A DNA stretch of 63,735 nucleotides from positions 1 through 63,735 of IMG/VR virus record IMGVR_UViG_3300045110_000325. The stretch is one strand, 5' to 3'. Both the position numbers and the translations under genes were made by a program. This DNA is from a virus. The notes under the pieces were generated by a model that did not search any database, had not been told where the DNA came from, and saw only the letters and a program-made list of their open reading frames with translations. Of this stretch, positions 22,965 through 30,878 are shown piece by piece; the first letter of the stretch is position 1; each line of letters opens with the position of its first letter.

Positions 22965-23239
22965 GCCTCAACCTCTACTGGCAGCCCGTCGTCCCGCAGG
23001 AGCGGCATTGCCTCGGCGGGCACCCCGTCAAAGGCGTCCTGGTCCGCGCGTTCGGCGACGGCGACGGCTCGCGGATGACCGAGTTCGAGTTGACCGCGGC
23101 GAACTTCGGCGAGTTGCGGATGCTCCAGCGAGTCCACGACAGCCCGTCCGAGAATCACCAGGAGATCAGGGACGGGATCGAGAAAGTGATCGAGGCGGTC
23201 GAGCGTTATGGCGCTGTCCAATGCTTCACCGCCGATTAG
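22961..23239 (+). CDS. Hypothetical protein
   Basis: A protein of 92 residues with an N-terminal beta region (NLYWQPVVPQE) and a C-terminal helix (EIRDGIEKVIEAVERYG). The pattern recurs in actinobacterial phages, function unknown. A 123-bp gap with no clear feature follows before the translocase gene. Confidence 0.45.
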   Translation: MSLNLYWQPVVPQERHCLGGHPVKGVLVRAFGDGDGSRMTEFELTAANFGELRMLQRVHDSPSENHQEIRDGIEKVIEAVERYGAVQCFTAD

Positions 23240-23362
23240 ATTCCGCCGCACATGGAGTAGTGGCACACTGACCAGGACCGCTGACTCAAGGCGGCCGGAG
23301 CCGATGATTCCCGCCACCGGCCCCGGCCTTGCCCGACCCCCGATCCAACCGGGAGACGGACC

Positions 23363-25492
23363 GTGGAGAAACCTACCGACGTAGCGCAGCGCACGTCACC
23401 GCCCGGCCGGCTGATCCAGCTCCGCCGGAAGGCGGAGCCTGAGGTCGCAGAGGCGGCCGAGCTGCCCGCTGTCGCGGACGAGGTCGTCGACGGCGAGCTG
23501 GTCGACGACGGCGAGGGCCGGGACCTGGAGCCGGCGCTCCCTCCGCAGTTCACGGCTCTCCCCGCGCGGCCGATCATCGCGGACTGGCTCCGCTCCAGCG
23601 GGCAGCGCCGGATGGCCGCGAAGTGGGCGCTGCGGTTCGCCGGCCACGTCGTCGCGTTCCACATCGCGCGCCTGCCGTTGTACGCGGGGAAGCTGGCCCT
23701 TTACGCCCCGCGGGGCCTTGCCCGGTCGTCTCTGGCCGCGGCGTGCTGGCTCGCGGACCTGGAGGCCCGGCCGCTGCGGAGGGCGGCCGTGGACAAGGTG
23801 GAGATCGGCGAGTACATCAAGCTCGCGCGGCTGCGGGACGACCGGATACGCGGGCGGCTGATCTGGGCCGGGGTGCTGGCGGTCCCCGTCCTCGTCGTCC
23901 TCGCCGTCGGCTGGTTCTTCTACCGCCCGTACTTCACCGTCGGGCTGGTTGTCGCCGTCGCCATGCTCGGCTGGCTTGGCCGGCGCAGAGACAAGCCGCT
24001 GATCCCCCACGCCGTGATCCCCACGGAGGCGAAGCCGCTGACCGCGGACACGGTGACCGCGGCCCTCGGGTCGCTGGGGATCTCGAAGATAGACCAGGCC
24101 GTCGCCAAGGGGCCGGGGTTGGCGTTCCCCGCGCCGATCTGCCGCGACGGCCCCGGGTGGCGCGCCGACGTGGACCTCCCCCTGGGCGTCACCCCCGGGG
24201 AGGTGATGGAGCGGCGGGAGAAGCTGGCGTCGGGGCTGCGCCGGCCGCTGGGCTGCGTGTGGCCGGGGGCTGATCCGGAGATTCACGAGGGGCGGCTGGT
24301 GCTGTGGGTCGGCGACCAGGACATGTCCAAGATGCGCCAGCCGCCGTGGCCGTTGGCGAAGTCGGGGACGACGGACCTGTTCAAGGAGTTCCCGTTCGGC
24401 ACGGACCAGCGCGGCCGGGACGTGTCGCTGACGTTGATGTTCGCGTCGATGGTGATCGGCTCGGTGCCGCGGATCGGGAAGACGTTCGCGCTGCGGCTGA
24501 TCCTCCTCGCCGCGGCGCTGGACGTGCGCGCGGAGATCCACGCCTTCGACCTGAAGGGCATGGGCGATTTCTCCGCGCTGGAGCCGGTGCTGCACCGCTA
24601 TGGCCGGGGCTGCCGCGACGAGGTGGTCGAGCGGATACGCGCGGACCTGCTGGACGTGCGGGCCGAGCTGACCCGCCGCACCGACGTGGTTGACGCCCTG
24701 CCGCGGGAGATCGCGCCCGAGTCGAAGATCACCCCCGAGTTGGCTTCGCGGCGGCAGCTGCGGCTCCACCCGATCGTGATCGCCATCGACGAGTGCCAAC
24801 TCGCCTTCGACCACCCCGTGTTCGGCGACGAGATCGAGGCGTTGTGCGACGACTTGAACCGCCGCGGCCCGGCGGCCGGGATCATGTTGATCCTCGCCAC
24901 GCAGCGCCCCGACGCGAAGTCGATCCCGTCAGGGGTGAAGGCGAACTCGGTGCTGCGGTTCTGCCTCAAGGTGACCGGCCATTTGGAGAACGACATGGTG
25001 CTCGGGACCGGCGCGTACAAGGCCGGGGTGCGGGCGACGATCTTCTCCCGCCGGGACCTGGGCATCGGGTACCTGGTGGGCGAGGGGGCCGACCCGACGA
25101 TCACCCGCACGTACTACGTCGACAACCCGGGCGCGGAGCGGATCGCGGCGCGGGCGCGGCGGCTGCGGGAGGCCGCGGGCACGCTGTCGGGGCACGCGCT
25201 CGGGGAGGAGCCGGAGACGGGCCCGGTCTGCACGGTCCTCGACCACGTGCGGATGGTGCTCGCGCCGGGGGAGGAGAAGGTTTGGTCGGAGACGCTGCTG
25301 GAGCGGATGCGGGAGCGATGGCCGGAGCGGTACGACGGCTGGTCGACGACGCAGCTGGCACTGGCGCTCAAGCCGTACGACATCGCCACCAAGCAGATCC
25401 CGCGCCGCTTCGGCGAGCGGGTCGTGAACAACCGCGGGGTCGAGACGGCGGACGTTCTGGCCGCCTCGGCGTCGCCGCTCGAAAGGCGCTGA
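23363..25492 (+). CDS. TraB/FtsK-type DNA translocase of AICE type
   Basis: A protein of 709 residues. Two membrane spans (about 167-187 and 190-206) precede a RecA-like motor with Walker A GSVPRIGKT (366-374), Walker B IVIAIDE (471-477) and the FtsK-specific ATQRPD segment (512-517). The last 70 residues resemble the winged-helix end of conjugative TraB/FtsK proteins. Length and architecture fit the single-protein double-stranded DNA transfer motors of Streptomyces plasmids and actinobacterial integrative conjugative elements, not phage packaging motors. A DUF2637 membrane protein 1 kb downstream strengthens the link. It may pass the prophage between hyphae or act in partition; both are inference. 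Confidence 0.75.
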   Translation: MEKPTDVAQRTSPPGRLIQLRRKAEPEVAEAAELPAVADEVVDGELVDDGEGRDLEPALPPQFTALPARPIIADWLRSSGQRRMAAKWALRFAGHVVAFHIARLPLYAGKLALYAPRGLARSSLAAACWLADLEARPLRRAAVDKVEIGEYIKLARLRDDRIRGRLIWAGVLAVPVLVVLAVGWFFYRPYFTVGLVVAVAMLGWLGRRRDKPLIPHAVIPTEAKPLTADTVTAALGSLGISKIDQAVAKGPGLAFPAPICRDGPGWRADVDLPLGVTPGEVMERREKLASGLRRPLGCVWPGADPEIHEGRLVLWVGDQDMSKMRQPPWPLAKSGTTDLFKEFPFGTDQRGRDVSLTLMFASMVIGSVPRIGKTFALRLILLAAALDVRAEIHAFDLKGMGDFSALEPVLHRYGRGCRDEVVERIRADLLDVRAELTRRTDVVDALPREIAPESKITPELASRRQLRLHPIVIAIDECQLAFDHPVFGDEIEALCDDLNRRGPAAGIMLILATQRPDAKSIPSGVKANSVLRFCLKVTGHLENDMVLGTGAYKAGVRATIFSRRDLGIGYLVGEGADPTITRTYYVDNPGAERIAARARRLREAAGTLSGHALGEEPETGPVCTVLDHVRMVLAPGEEKVWSETLLERMRERWPERYDGWSTTQLALALKPYDIATKQIPRRFGERVVNNRGVETADVLAASASPLERR

Positions 25493-25536
25493 CACGCTTA
25501 TCCGCAGGTCAGGAGTCTGTGGATTGATTACTTGGC

Positions 25537-25551
25537 CGCTTACAGTAAGCG
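25537..25551. promoter_or_regulatory. Short palindrome upstream of small basic genes
   Basis: CGCTTAC and GTAAGCG around one base, in the 89-bp gap after the translocase gene. Related decamers CCGCTTACAG and CCGATTACAG are about 21 bp apart. It may be an operator or a stem ahead of the next cistron. Confidence 0.3.
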
Positions 25552-25581
25552 ACCTCGCCGATTACAGAAGGGACCGAAGCC

Positions 25582-25752
25582 ATGGGATTGTTCAGCGACC
25601 GGCGGGAGTACAAGGCCGCGCAAGAGGCGCAGGCGAAGCTGCAGCGGAGCCAGAAGCGGCGCAAGATCCGCGAGGAGACGCCGTCGTACCTGAAGGCGAA
25701 CAAGAGGACGAACGCCGCCGTCAACAAGCTGCCGTGGTGGGCACGGATCTAG
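25582..25752 (+). CDS. Small basic protein (MG-F/L-D type)
   Basis: A protein of 56 residues, strongly basic, beginning MGLFSDRREYKAA. It shares its start and the EYKAA helix with the protein at 28,562-28,729, and the MG(I/L)F start with the next gene. Such peptides could bind nucleic acid. ATG 25582; stop TAG. Confidence 0.45.
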   Translation: MGLFSDRREYKAAQEAQAKLQRSQKRRKIREETPSYLKANKRTNAAVNKLPWWARI

Positions 25753-25766
25753 GGAGGACAGAAGTC

Positions 25767-25919
25767 ATGGGCATCTTCGACGGGGACCCGAGGTACCAGG
25801 AGCTGAAGCGCATCCGCGAGAAGGAGGGCTACAAGGGTTGGTTAGACCAGGACAACAAGAAGGTGTCCGACAAGGACGTGAAGTCGGGCGCGTGGAAGGG
25901 CAAAGGCAAGAAGAAGTGA
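25767..25919 (+). CDS. Small basic protein
   Basis: A protein of 50 residues with an acidic/aromatic start (MGIFDGDPRY) and a lysine-rich tail (GKGKKK). A GGAGG precedes the ATG. Co-translated with the next gene by GTGA. Confidence 0.45.
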   Translation: MGIFDGDPRYQELKRIREKEGYKGWLDQDNKKVSDKDVKSGAWKGKGKKK

Positions 25920-26170
25920 TCATCGCCGCCGCCGCGTCGTCGGGTGTGTCGCCTTGGCATTGGCTGTGGATAGCCGCCGCCATGGCCGCCCTGTACCTCG
26001 TCGGGTGCTGGGTGTACCCGTACGCGCCGTGCCGTGTGTGCATGGGCTCGGGGCAGCGCCGCTCCGGCGGGGTGCTCGGCGAGGGCGGGTCGTGGCGTCG
26101 GTGCTGGCGCTGCGGCGGACGCGGGGAGCGGATCAGGCCCGGCGCGAGACTCCTCGGGAGGGGCAAGTGA
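25916..26170 (+). CDS. Membrane-anchored double zinc-knuckle protein
   Basis: A protein of 84 residues from GTG 25916. One membrane span (about 11-33) is followed by CRVCMGSG and CWRCGGRG, two CxxCxGxG knuckles of the DnaJ zinc-finger kind. Part of the conjugation-like module. Confidence 0.5.
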   Translation: MIIAAAASSGVSPWHWLWIAAAMAALYLVGCWVYPYAPCRVCMGSGQRRSGGVLGEGGSWRRCWRCGGRGERIRPGARLLGRGK

Positions 26171-26436
26171 TCGGCAGAATCGTGCACACGCCGCCAGGCG
26201 GGCACTCGTGCATGCCTGGATGGGAGACCATCCGGACAACCCCCGGATCGCCGGCGCCGTACTCCGCCCACTCCGTCAACACCGGCTGCTTCGCCCCCGA
26301 GGGCAGCGTGTGGGAATGCGAGTGCGCCCGGACGTTCGTCGCGTTCTACGACCGCCGGCATGGCTGCCTGGCCGCGTTCTGGCGGCCGGAGCGGCGCCGC
26401 GAGCGCAAGCGCCGGCTCAAGGCGGCTGCCTCGTGA
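26167..26436 (+). CDS. Hypothetical protein
   Basis: A protein of 89 residues from GTG 26167. It contains a CEC motif (WECECARTFVAFYD) and a strongly basic C-terminus. Overlaps both neighbours by four bases. Unknown function. Confidence 0.45.
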   Translation: MIGRIVHTPPGGHSCMPGWETIRTTPGSPAPYSAHSVNTGCFAPEGSVWECECARTFVAFYDRRHGCLAAFWRPERRRERKRRLKAAAS

Positions 26437-27113
26437 GTGGGCGAGCCTGGGCGTACACCGGCGTCGTCCTCGGCGCGGCGGTGTCGGTCGCGGCGAACGT
26501 CGCCCACTCCTACGTCCCCCCCGAGGACGCGCCGCCTGCCTGGTCTCCGCACGCCGGGGCGGTCGTCGGCGCGGTGTTCTGGCCCGTGGCGCTGCTCGTG
26601 TCGCTGGAGATCCTCGCCCGGGTGGAGTGGCCGTCCGGGTGGCGGTGGACAGCTGTCCGCTACCTCGGACTGATCCCGGTCGGCGTGGTGGCAGCCGTGG
26701 TCAGCTACCGGCACATGTCCGGACTGCTGGAGTGGTACGGCGAGGAGAGCATCACGTGCGACCTCGGGCCGTTGGCGGTGGACGGCCTGATGGTGATGTC
26801 CGCCGGGGCGCTGCTGGCCACGGCTCGGACAGCCCGGGCAGTCGAGGCGGCGGCCGAGGACAGCCCGACCGAGCCGCTGGCGACGGAGCCCGCCGAGACC
26901 GTGAAGCCGCAGGTCGTGCTTGACCTCGTGGCGACCCTGGACCGCCTCGGCGTGCCACCTGGCACCGGCCGGGAGAAGTCCCGACAGGAGCTCGCGAAGG
27001 TCGGCCGGCGGGCGTCGACGGGCGACCTGTCCGAGGCTGTCCGGCTGCGGAAGACAGGTGACCGTGCCAAGGTCAACGGCGTGGACCGAGAACTGGAGAG
27101 GGCAGGGACATGA
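26433..27113 (+). CDS. DUF2637 (Spd-like) membrane protein
   Basis: A protein of 226 residues. Four hydrophobic spans in the first 130 residues, with the DUF2637 pattern (AAVSVAANVAHSYVPP, GAVFWPVALLVSLEILARV, RYLGLIPVGVVAAVVSYRHM, LAVDGLMVMSAGALLA). The C-terminal 90 residues are charged and cytoplasmic. DUF2637 proteins accompany FtsK-type translocases in actinobacterial plasmids and integrative elements and are thought to help intramycelial spread. Here they sit in the same plus-strand run. Confidence 0.7.
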   Translation: MSGRAWAYTGVVLGAAVSVAANVAHSYVPPEDAPPAWSPHAGAVVGAVFWPVALLVSLEILARVEWPSGWRWTAVRYLGLIPVGVVAAVVSYRHMSGLLEWYGEESITCDLGPLAVDGLMVMSAGALLATARTARAVEAAAEDSPTEPLATEPAETVKPQVVLDLVATLDRLGVPPGTGREKSRQELAKVGRRASTGDLSEAVRLRKTGDRAKVNGVDRELERAGT

Positions 27114-27257
27114 CCGACCGACACGCTGGGTACATCGTCATGCTCGACCACGACCACCGCGACGAATCCGCATGTGCACTACCCGTGCGACACGGTTCGC
27201 CTCGTGGCCTCGGCCTGGTTTGACCACGACCGCTACGACTCAGCGTGGAGCGTGTGA
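27110..27257 (+). pseudogene. Remnant: short start fused to a DUF6221-like tail
   Basis: ATG 27110 (ATGA overlap with the previous stop) encodes TDRHAGYIVMLDHDHRDE and runs to a TGA near 27,223. In another frame, 27,174-27,257 encodes YPCDTVRLVASAWFDHDRYD, closely parallel to the C-terminus of the next protein (FPCQTLRLIASTWPNAPGYD). It looks like the leftover tail of a duplicated DUF6221 gene joined to the start of an unrelated one by deletion. Confidence 0.4.
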
Positions 27258-27718
27258 CCGTGGACATCGTGGAGTTAATCCGGCGCAACCTGGCGGCTGA
27301 CCGGGAGGCGGCTGAGGCGGCGACGCCGGGGCCGTGGCGGCACAACCCCGACAAGCATTGGCGGAAGCCAGGCACTTCGTGGTTCGAGGAGGCAGTCTTT
27401 GCCGGACCAGCCGGGGATGATGCGACCTGCGTCGCGGGCACGGGAGAAACCGAGGACCCGCAGAGCCACGCCGACGCCGCCCACATCGCCCGCCAGGACC
27501 CGGCCGCGACGCTGCGCCGCGTCGAGGCCCTGGAGCGGATCGTGGAACTGCACGCGGTTGAGCACAAGTGCCCAACATTGTTGGACGACGGCGTCGCGGG
27601 GGACCTGTTCACCTTTCAGGTGGGCGGTCGTTTCCCGTGCCAGACCTTGCGCTTGATCGCCTCGACCTGGCCCAACGCCCCCGGCTACGACCCGGCGTGG
27701 ACGGTGCCGCCGCTGTGA
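27254..27718 (+). CDS. DUF6221 family protein
   Basis: A protein of 154 residues from GTG 27254. ATPGPWRHNPDK, EAVFAGPAGDDATCVAGTG, PQSHADAAHIARQDPA and a final YDPAW match the DUF6221 family of actinobacteria and their phages and plasmids. Function unknown. Confidence 0.65.
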   Translation: MTVDIVELIRRNLAADREAAEAATPGPWRHNPDKHWRKPGTSWFEEAVFAGPAGDDATCVAGTGETEDPQSHADAAHIARQDPAATLRRVEALERIVELHAVEHKCPTLLDDGVAGDLFTFQVGGRFPCQTLRLIASTWPNAPGYDPAWTVPPL

Positions 27719-27751
27719 CCCCCTCGCGTCGTTGTGTAGTGCGCTTGACAA

Positions 27752-27961
27752 TCAATCGGTGCGTGGTGCGCTTGTCTCGCTCGCACGAACGATCTGCCGA
27801 ATCCGTTCACGGCTGTAACCAGTCGCTCTAACGATGTCGACTTGGCGGACACCATCGCGGGTAGCTTCAACGATGACATGGGCGAGACGCTCACGAGCCT
27901 CGTCTCCTTTGCTGACCATGCGAGCGAGGTCGGCCATGTCGCGCAGCAAGTCTCTAGTCAT
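27752..27961 (-). CDS. Small HTH regulator, divergent from the GIY-YIG gene
   Basis: A protein of 69 residues, the only minus-strand gene inside the plus-strand module. Its C-terminal HTH (VDIVRATGYSRERIRQIVR) closely resembles that at the end of the divergent GIY-YIG protein. A promoter TGGCAA, 17 bp, TACACT lies just upstream with only six bases between the -10 box and ATG, so the mRNA would be leaderless. The start codon lies in a TTGGCATG half-site also present in the neighbouring palindrome, suggesting autoregulation. Confidence 0.55.
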   Translation of the reverse strand: MTRDLLRDMADLARMVSKGDEARERLAHVIVEATRDGVRQVDIVRATGYSRERIRQIVRASETSAPRTD

Positions 27962-27996
27962 GCCAAGAGTGTAGGCCGAGCCCCTTGACATTGCCA

Positions 27997-28029
27997 GGGT
28001 GCCATGCCAAGCTAATTGGCATGGCACCC
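27997..28029. promoter_or_regulatory. Perfect 14-bp palindrome over a start codon (operator)
   Basis: GGGTGCCATGCCAA, 5 bp (GCTAA), TTGGCATGGCACCC. The right arm includes the ATG of the GIY-YIG gene, and TTGACA lies at 27985-27990. It stands in the 59-bp gap between two divergent genes encoding similar HTH motifs. Binding of either protein would block initiation of the nuclease gene; alternatively the RNA hairpin could mask the start. Confidence 0.6.
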
Positions 28030-28542
28030 GAACCGTCCACACTTACGGGAACGATCCCCGTTCAAGATGGCTGTAAGCCAACCAGTGTCTACCGTCTTTA
28101 CAATGATAGCGGGACATTGTTATACGTAGGCATTGCGACCAATCCATCTCACCGATTCAGGCAACACGCCAAAGACAAACGTTGGTGGTCGGATGTCACC
28201 AGTGCGCGGATCGAAATGGCCGGTAGCGTGGATGATGCGCTCAGGATTGAACGAGAGGCAATCATGGAGGAAGCTCCTTTGCATAACGTCATGGGGAGAC
28301 TGCCACCAAGCGTGAATGCGCTAAGGAATGGGGCTGAAATCAGACGTGCGGCGCGGCAGGAGTTGGCTGATGCCACAGAGGAACGGAAGCGGAGAGCTCC
28401 GGTAGTTGAGCAACAGTGGCGGCAGTCCATCTGCCAGGCCGTGGCGGGGGGTGTCCCCGTGGTGGAGGTCGCCGCGTTGGCGGGGATCTCCCGTGAGCGC
28501 GTCTACCAGATCCGGCGTCAACGCACGGAGGAGACATCGTGA
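28021..28542 (+). CDS. GIY-YIG nuclease with C-terminal HTH
   Basis: A protein of 173 residues. The N-terminal domain has VYRLYNDSGTLLYVGIA and RFRQHAKDKRWW, giving the GIY-YIG tyrosines, the Arg in the helix and a downstream Glu. The C-terminus (VVEVAALAGISRERVYQIRR) is an HTH matching that of the divergent regulator. The gene is less GC-rich than its surroundings, suggesting recent arrival. It may be a free-standing homing-type nuclease; no intron is seen beside it. Confidence 0.7.
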   Translation: MAPEPSTLTGTIPVQDGCKPTSVYRLYNDSGTLLYVGIATNPSHRFRQHAKDKRWWSDVTSARIEMAGSVDDALRIEREAIMEEAPLHNVMGRLPPSVNALRNGAEIRRAARQELADATEERKRRAPVVEQQWRQSICQAVAGGVPVVEVAALAGISRERVYQIRRQRTEETS

Positions 28543-28561
28543 CGGACAGGAAGGACCGGGA

Positions 28562-28729
28562 ATGGGACTGTTAGACAAGGCCAGGAAAGCTAGCGCGATC
28601 CAGGACATCGTCTTAAGTGGGTCAACGAAAGCTCCTGACGGGACATGGGTCAGAACGCGCAAGGAATACAAGGCAGCCGAGGCGCGCGCGAAGAAGTCGA
28701 AAAGCGGCAAGCGGGCGGCGAAGCGGTGA
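28562..28729 (+). CDS. Small basic protein
   Basis: A protein of 55 residues, very lysine-rich at the end. It begins MGLLDKARKAS and contains RKEYKAAEARAK, parallel to the protein at 25,582-25,752. ATGA/TGATG junction with the next gene. Unknown role. Confidence 0.45.
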   Translation: MGLLDKARKASAIQDIVLSGSTKAPDGTWVRTRKEYKAAEARAKKSKSGKRAAKR

Positions 28730-29457
28730 TGGACCGAGCAGAGCTTGAGTCATCTATTCGGGGGCTTCGCCGCGTCGCCGCTGATTTCTGTGCCAGCGGA
28801 CAACTCAATAACGCGGTGGAAGTGGAGCGGATCATACGGGATCGTCAGGCGGAATTGGCCGCTCTTGACCCCGGCACTTCGCCGGCAGTCAGCGCCGAGG
28901 CGGTGGAGGCGATCTGCGAGGCGCTGCGTGAGCGGTACGGCGTCGACCCGAGCAACCCGTACCGGCCGGAGCGAGCGGCCGACGAGACGTGCACGACGAC
29001 GTTCGTCGACAGCGACGGCGGGCTGTCGATTCGGGCGCTGACGTTCGGCGAGGTCGCAGAGGTCGCCGCCGGCCCCCACCTGCACGCCGGGTGCGTCCCG
29101 GCCGAGGCGCAGGCCGAGAGCTATCCTCACGAGCCGTCCATAGGCCAGCTTGCCTTAGGCGGCTTCGGCGTGTTTTGCGTCGAGTGCTCGCGCCAGGCAG
29201 GCGATTACGTCTATCCGTGCGCGGTGAAAACAGAGTGGCCCTATCCGTCCAAAGTGGTGCCGGCCGACGGTGCCGACGACCACGCCTGCGTTCCCCTCGC
29301 CGAGCTGGCGGAGCTGCGGGTGCTGTTTGGCAAGTGGGAGGCGGAGTGGCACATGCCGACTGTCATGGCCAGGGCATGCGGCGAGCGCATCCGGCTCATT
29401 CTCGACACGCTCGCGTCTAGTCCGGCCGGCTTGTCGCTGAACGGCGAGGCCCCGTGA
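28729..29457 (+). CDS. Hypothetical protein
   Basis: A protein of 242 residues. The first 35 form a helical hairpin, the middle has a CxxC (FCVEC) and the last 60 are helical. Looks like a mosaic of short actinophage modules; no enzyme signature seen. Confidence 0.5.
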   Translation: MDRAELESSIRGLRRVAADFCASGQLNNAVEVERIIRDRQAELAALDPGTSPAVSAEAVEAICEALRERYGVDPSNPYRPERAADETCTTTFVDSDGGLSIRALTFGEVAEVAAGPHLHAGCVPAEAQAESYPHEPSIGQLALGGFGVFCVECSRQAGDYVYPCAVKTEWPYPSKVVPADGADDHACVPLAELAELRVLFGKWEAEWHMPTVMARACGERIRLILDTLASSPAGLSLNGEAP

Positions 29458-29783
29458 CCGGCACCGCGCCCAGCGAGGTGGAGATGGTCCTGCGCGACTT
29501 CCCCTGCCGTTGGTGCGGCGCATCGCCGGGATCAAGGTGCAAGGTCCGCGGGACTGACAGGCGTGTGTCTCGCTCGCACGGCGACCGCCACGCGCAGGCC
29601 GTCGCGGTCGGGCGACTGCCGCTTGGCGACACGCTCGCGACCGATCGCTACGGCGTCTCGACCGGTCGCCGCTGCCCGAACCCGAGGTGCGCCTACCCGG
29701 ACATGGAGCGCGTCGGAGTCGACGACGACGGCCAGGGCGGCTACCTGTGCTGCCCCGCATGCGGAACCGAGCTGGAGGAATGA
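29454..29783 (+). CDS. Zinc-finger protein of actinophage type
   Basis: A protein of 109 residues from GTG 29454. FPCRWCGASPGSRCKVRG followed by SRSHGDRHAQA is a short zinc-finger domain found widely in actinobacterial phages and mobile elements. A second pair of cysteine knuckles (CPNPRC and CCPAC) forms a C-terminal ribbon. Probably nucleic-acid binding. Confidence 0.6.
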   Translation: MTGTAPSEVEMVLRDFPCRWCGASPGSRCKVRGTDRRVSRSHGDRHAQAVAVGRLPLGDTLATDRYGVSTGRRCPNPRCAYPDMERVGVDDDGQGGYLCCPACGTELEE

Positions 29784-30169
29784 CGGGCGACGAGCGGTGG
29801 TTGGGCGTCTACGGCTCCCCCGACGGCAGGTGGCTGCTCATCACCGGTCCAGTCGGGTTGATCGGCCCAGCGGAGGTCGCCGCTCAGGTTCCCAGACAAC
29901 CGCTAGCCGGACCGCTCGTCTGGCTCGGCTCCCCAAGTGACTTGATCACCTTGATCTACGCCCACCTGGCCGAGAAGCTTCCCAGGGGATACCGCGGGCG
30001 ACGCGGACCCGCTCAAAGGACGCTCGCCGACTACCTCAGCGTGAAGCAGCAGGACATCTCGCATTACGTGGGCGGTGGCAACCCTCGGTTCACCGACGAT
30101 CAGTGGCGACGACTCGTGGTCGCGCACTTTGACCCGGACGTCCTACTCCCCGCTGGCAGACCGTCATGA
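29780..30169 (+). CDS. Possible HTH DNA-binding protein
   Basis: A protein of 129 residues. The C-terminal half (RTLADYLSVKQQDISHYVGG) reads as an HTH with a following basic/aromatic helix. ATG 29780 overlaps the preceding stop. Likely a regulator; partner and target unknown. Confidence 0.4.
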   Translation: MTGDERWLGVYGSPDGRWLLITGPVGLIGPAEVAAQVPRQPLAGPLVWLGSPSDLITLIYAHLAEKLPRGYRGRRGPAQRTLADYLSVKQQDISHYVGGGNPRFTDDQWRRLVVAHFDPDVLLPAGRPS

Positions 30170-30294
30170 CCCGTCCGACGCTTGAGCAGCAGGCCGCGAA
30201 CCAGGCGTACGTCGACGCGATCCGCCGCGTGGTCGCCGAGTGCGCCGACGCGATAGCCGCGGCGCGGCAAACAACCGACCAAGAGGAGGAGTGA
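30166..30294 (+). CDS. Small helical peptide
   Basis: A peptide of 42 residues forming one amphipathic helix (AYVDAIRRVVAECADAIAAA) with an acidic end. Four-base overlap with the previous gene; its last codons provide the Shine-Dalgarno (AGGAGG) of the next. Confidence 0.4.
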   Translation: MTRPTLEQQAANQAYVDAIRRVVAECADAIAAARQTTDQEEE

Positions 30295-30299
30295 TCGAC

Positions 30300-30590
30300 A
30301 TGGGCTACGCCTTCTACACCGTCCGACGCAATGGCGAGGAGATCGAGGCCGGATACGGCGTCGAGACGACATGCGAGGAGCCCGGCTGCGACGAGGCGAT
30401 CGACCGCGGCCTCGGCTGCCTGTGCGGCCAGACGCCAGGCGGTGACGAGCACGGGTGCGGCGGCTACTTCTGCGGCCAGCACCTGTTCTACGGTGACACT
30501 GGCCAGGGACAGCAATGCCGGCGATGCGTTCGTGCGACCCAGGCTGATCAGATCTCCGCCGCCGACCCGCAGGTCGGAGGTCGCACATGA
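30300..30590 (+). CDS. Cysteine-rich zinc-binding protein
   Basis: A protein of 96 residues with nine cysteines, including CEEPGC, CLCG, CGGYFCGQH and CRRC: a RING-like or treble-clef arrangement. ATG 30300 is preceded by AGGAGG. Function unknown. Confidence 0.5.
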   Translation: MGYAFYTVRRNGEEIEAGYGVETTCEEPGCDEAIDRGLGCLCGQTPGGDEHGCGGYFCGQHLFYGDTGQGQQCRRCVRATQADQISAADPQVGGRT

Positions 30591-30847
30591 GCACGCTGAT
30601 CGCGCGCAGCTTCATCCGTCCCAGTGTCAGCCTAACGCTGGAGGGGCCGGTCGACATCCGCGTGCACAAGGAGATCGGCACGGCCCGCGGTGTTTATCAG
30701 ATGGTCATCGACTCGCAGCCGGAGTTCGGGGGCGTGTGCTCGGTCGGCTTGTTCCTCGACGCCGAGGCTGCCCGCCTGTTGCGTGACGCCTGCGACGAGG
30801 TGCTGGCACTCGCCGCAGCGGCCGGGACACCGGAGTCGACTCGATGA
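30587..30847 (+). CDS. Hypothetical protein
   Basis: A protein of 86 residues with beta strands then a C-terminal helix (AARLLRDACDEVLALAAAAG). ATGA overlap with the previous gene. No family recognised. Confidence 0.45.
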   Translation: MSTLIARSFIRPSVSLTLEGPVDIRVHKEIGTARGVYQMVIDSQPEFGGVCSVGLFLDAEAARLLRDACDEVLALAAAAGTPESTR

Positions 30848-30878
30848 CCGCCCGAGAACAGCCGCCTATCGACTCGCG

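Noticed and set aside
27240-27751. Overlapping minus-strand frames of 112-179 residues
   Set aside because: Shadows of the DUF6221 gene; the only credible minus-strand gene in the area begins at 27,961.
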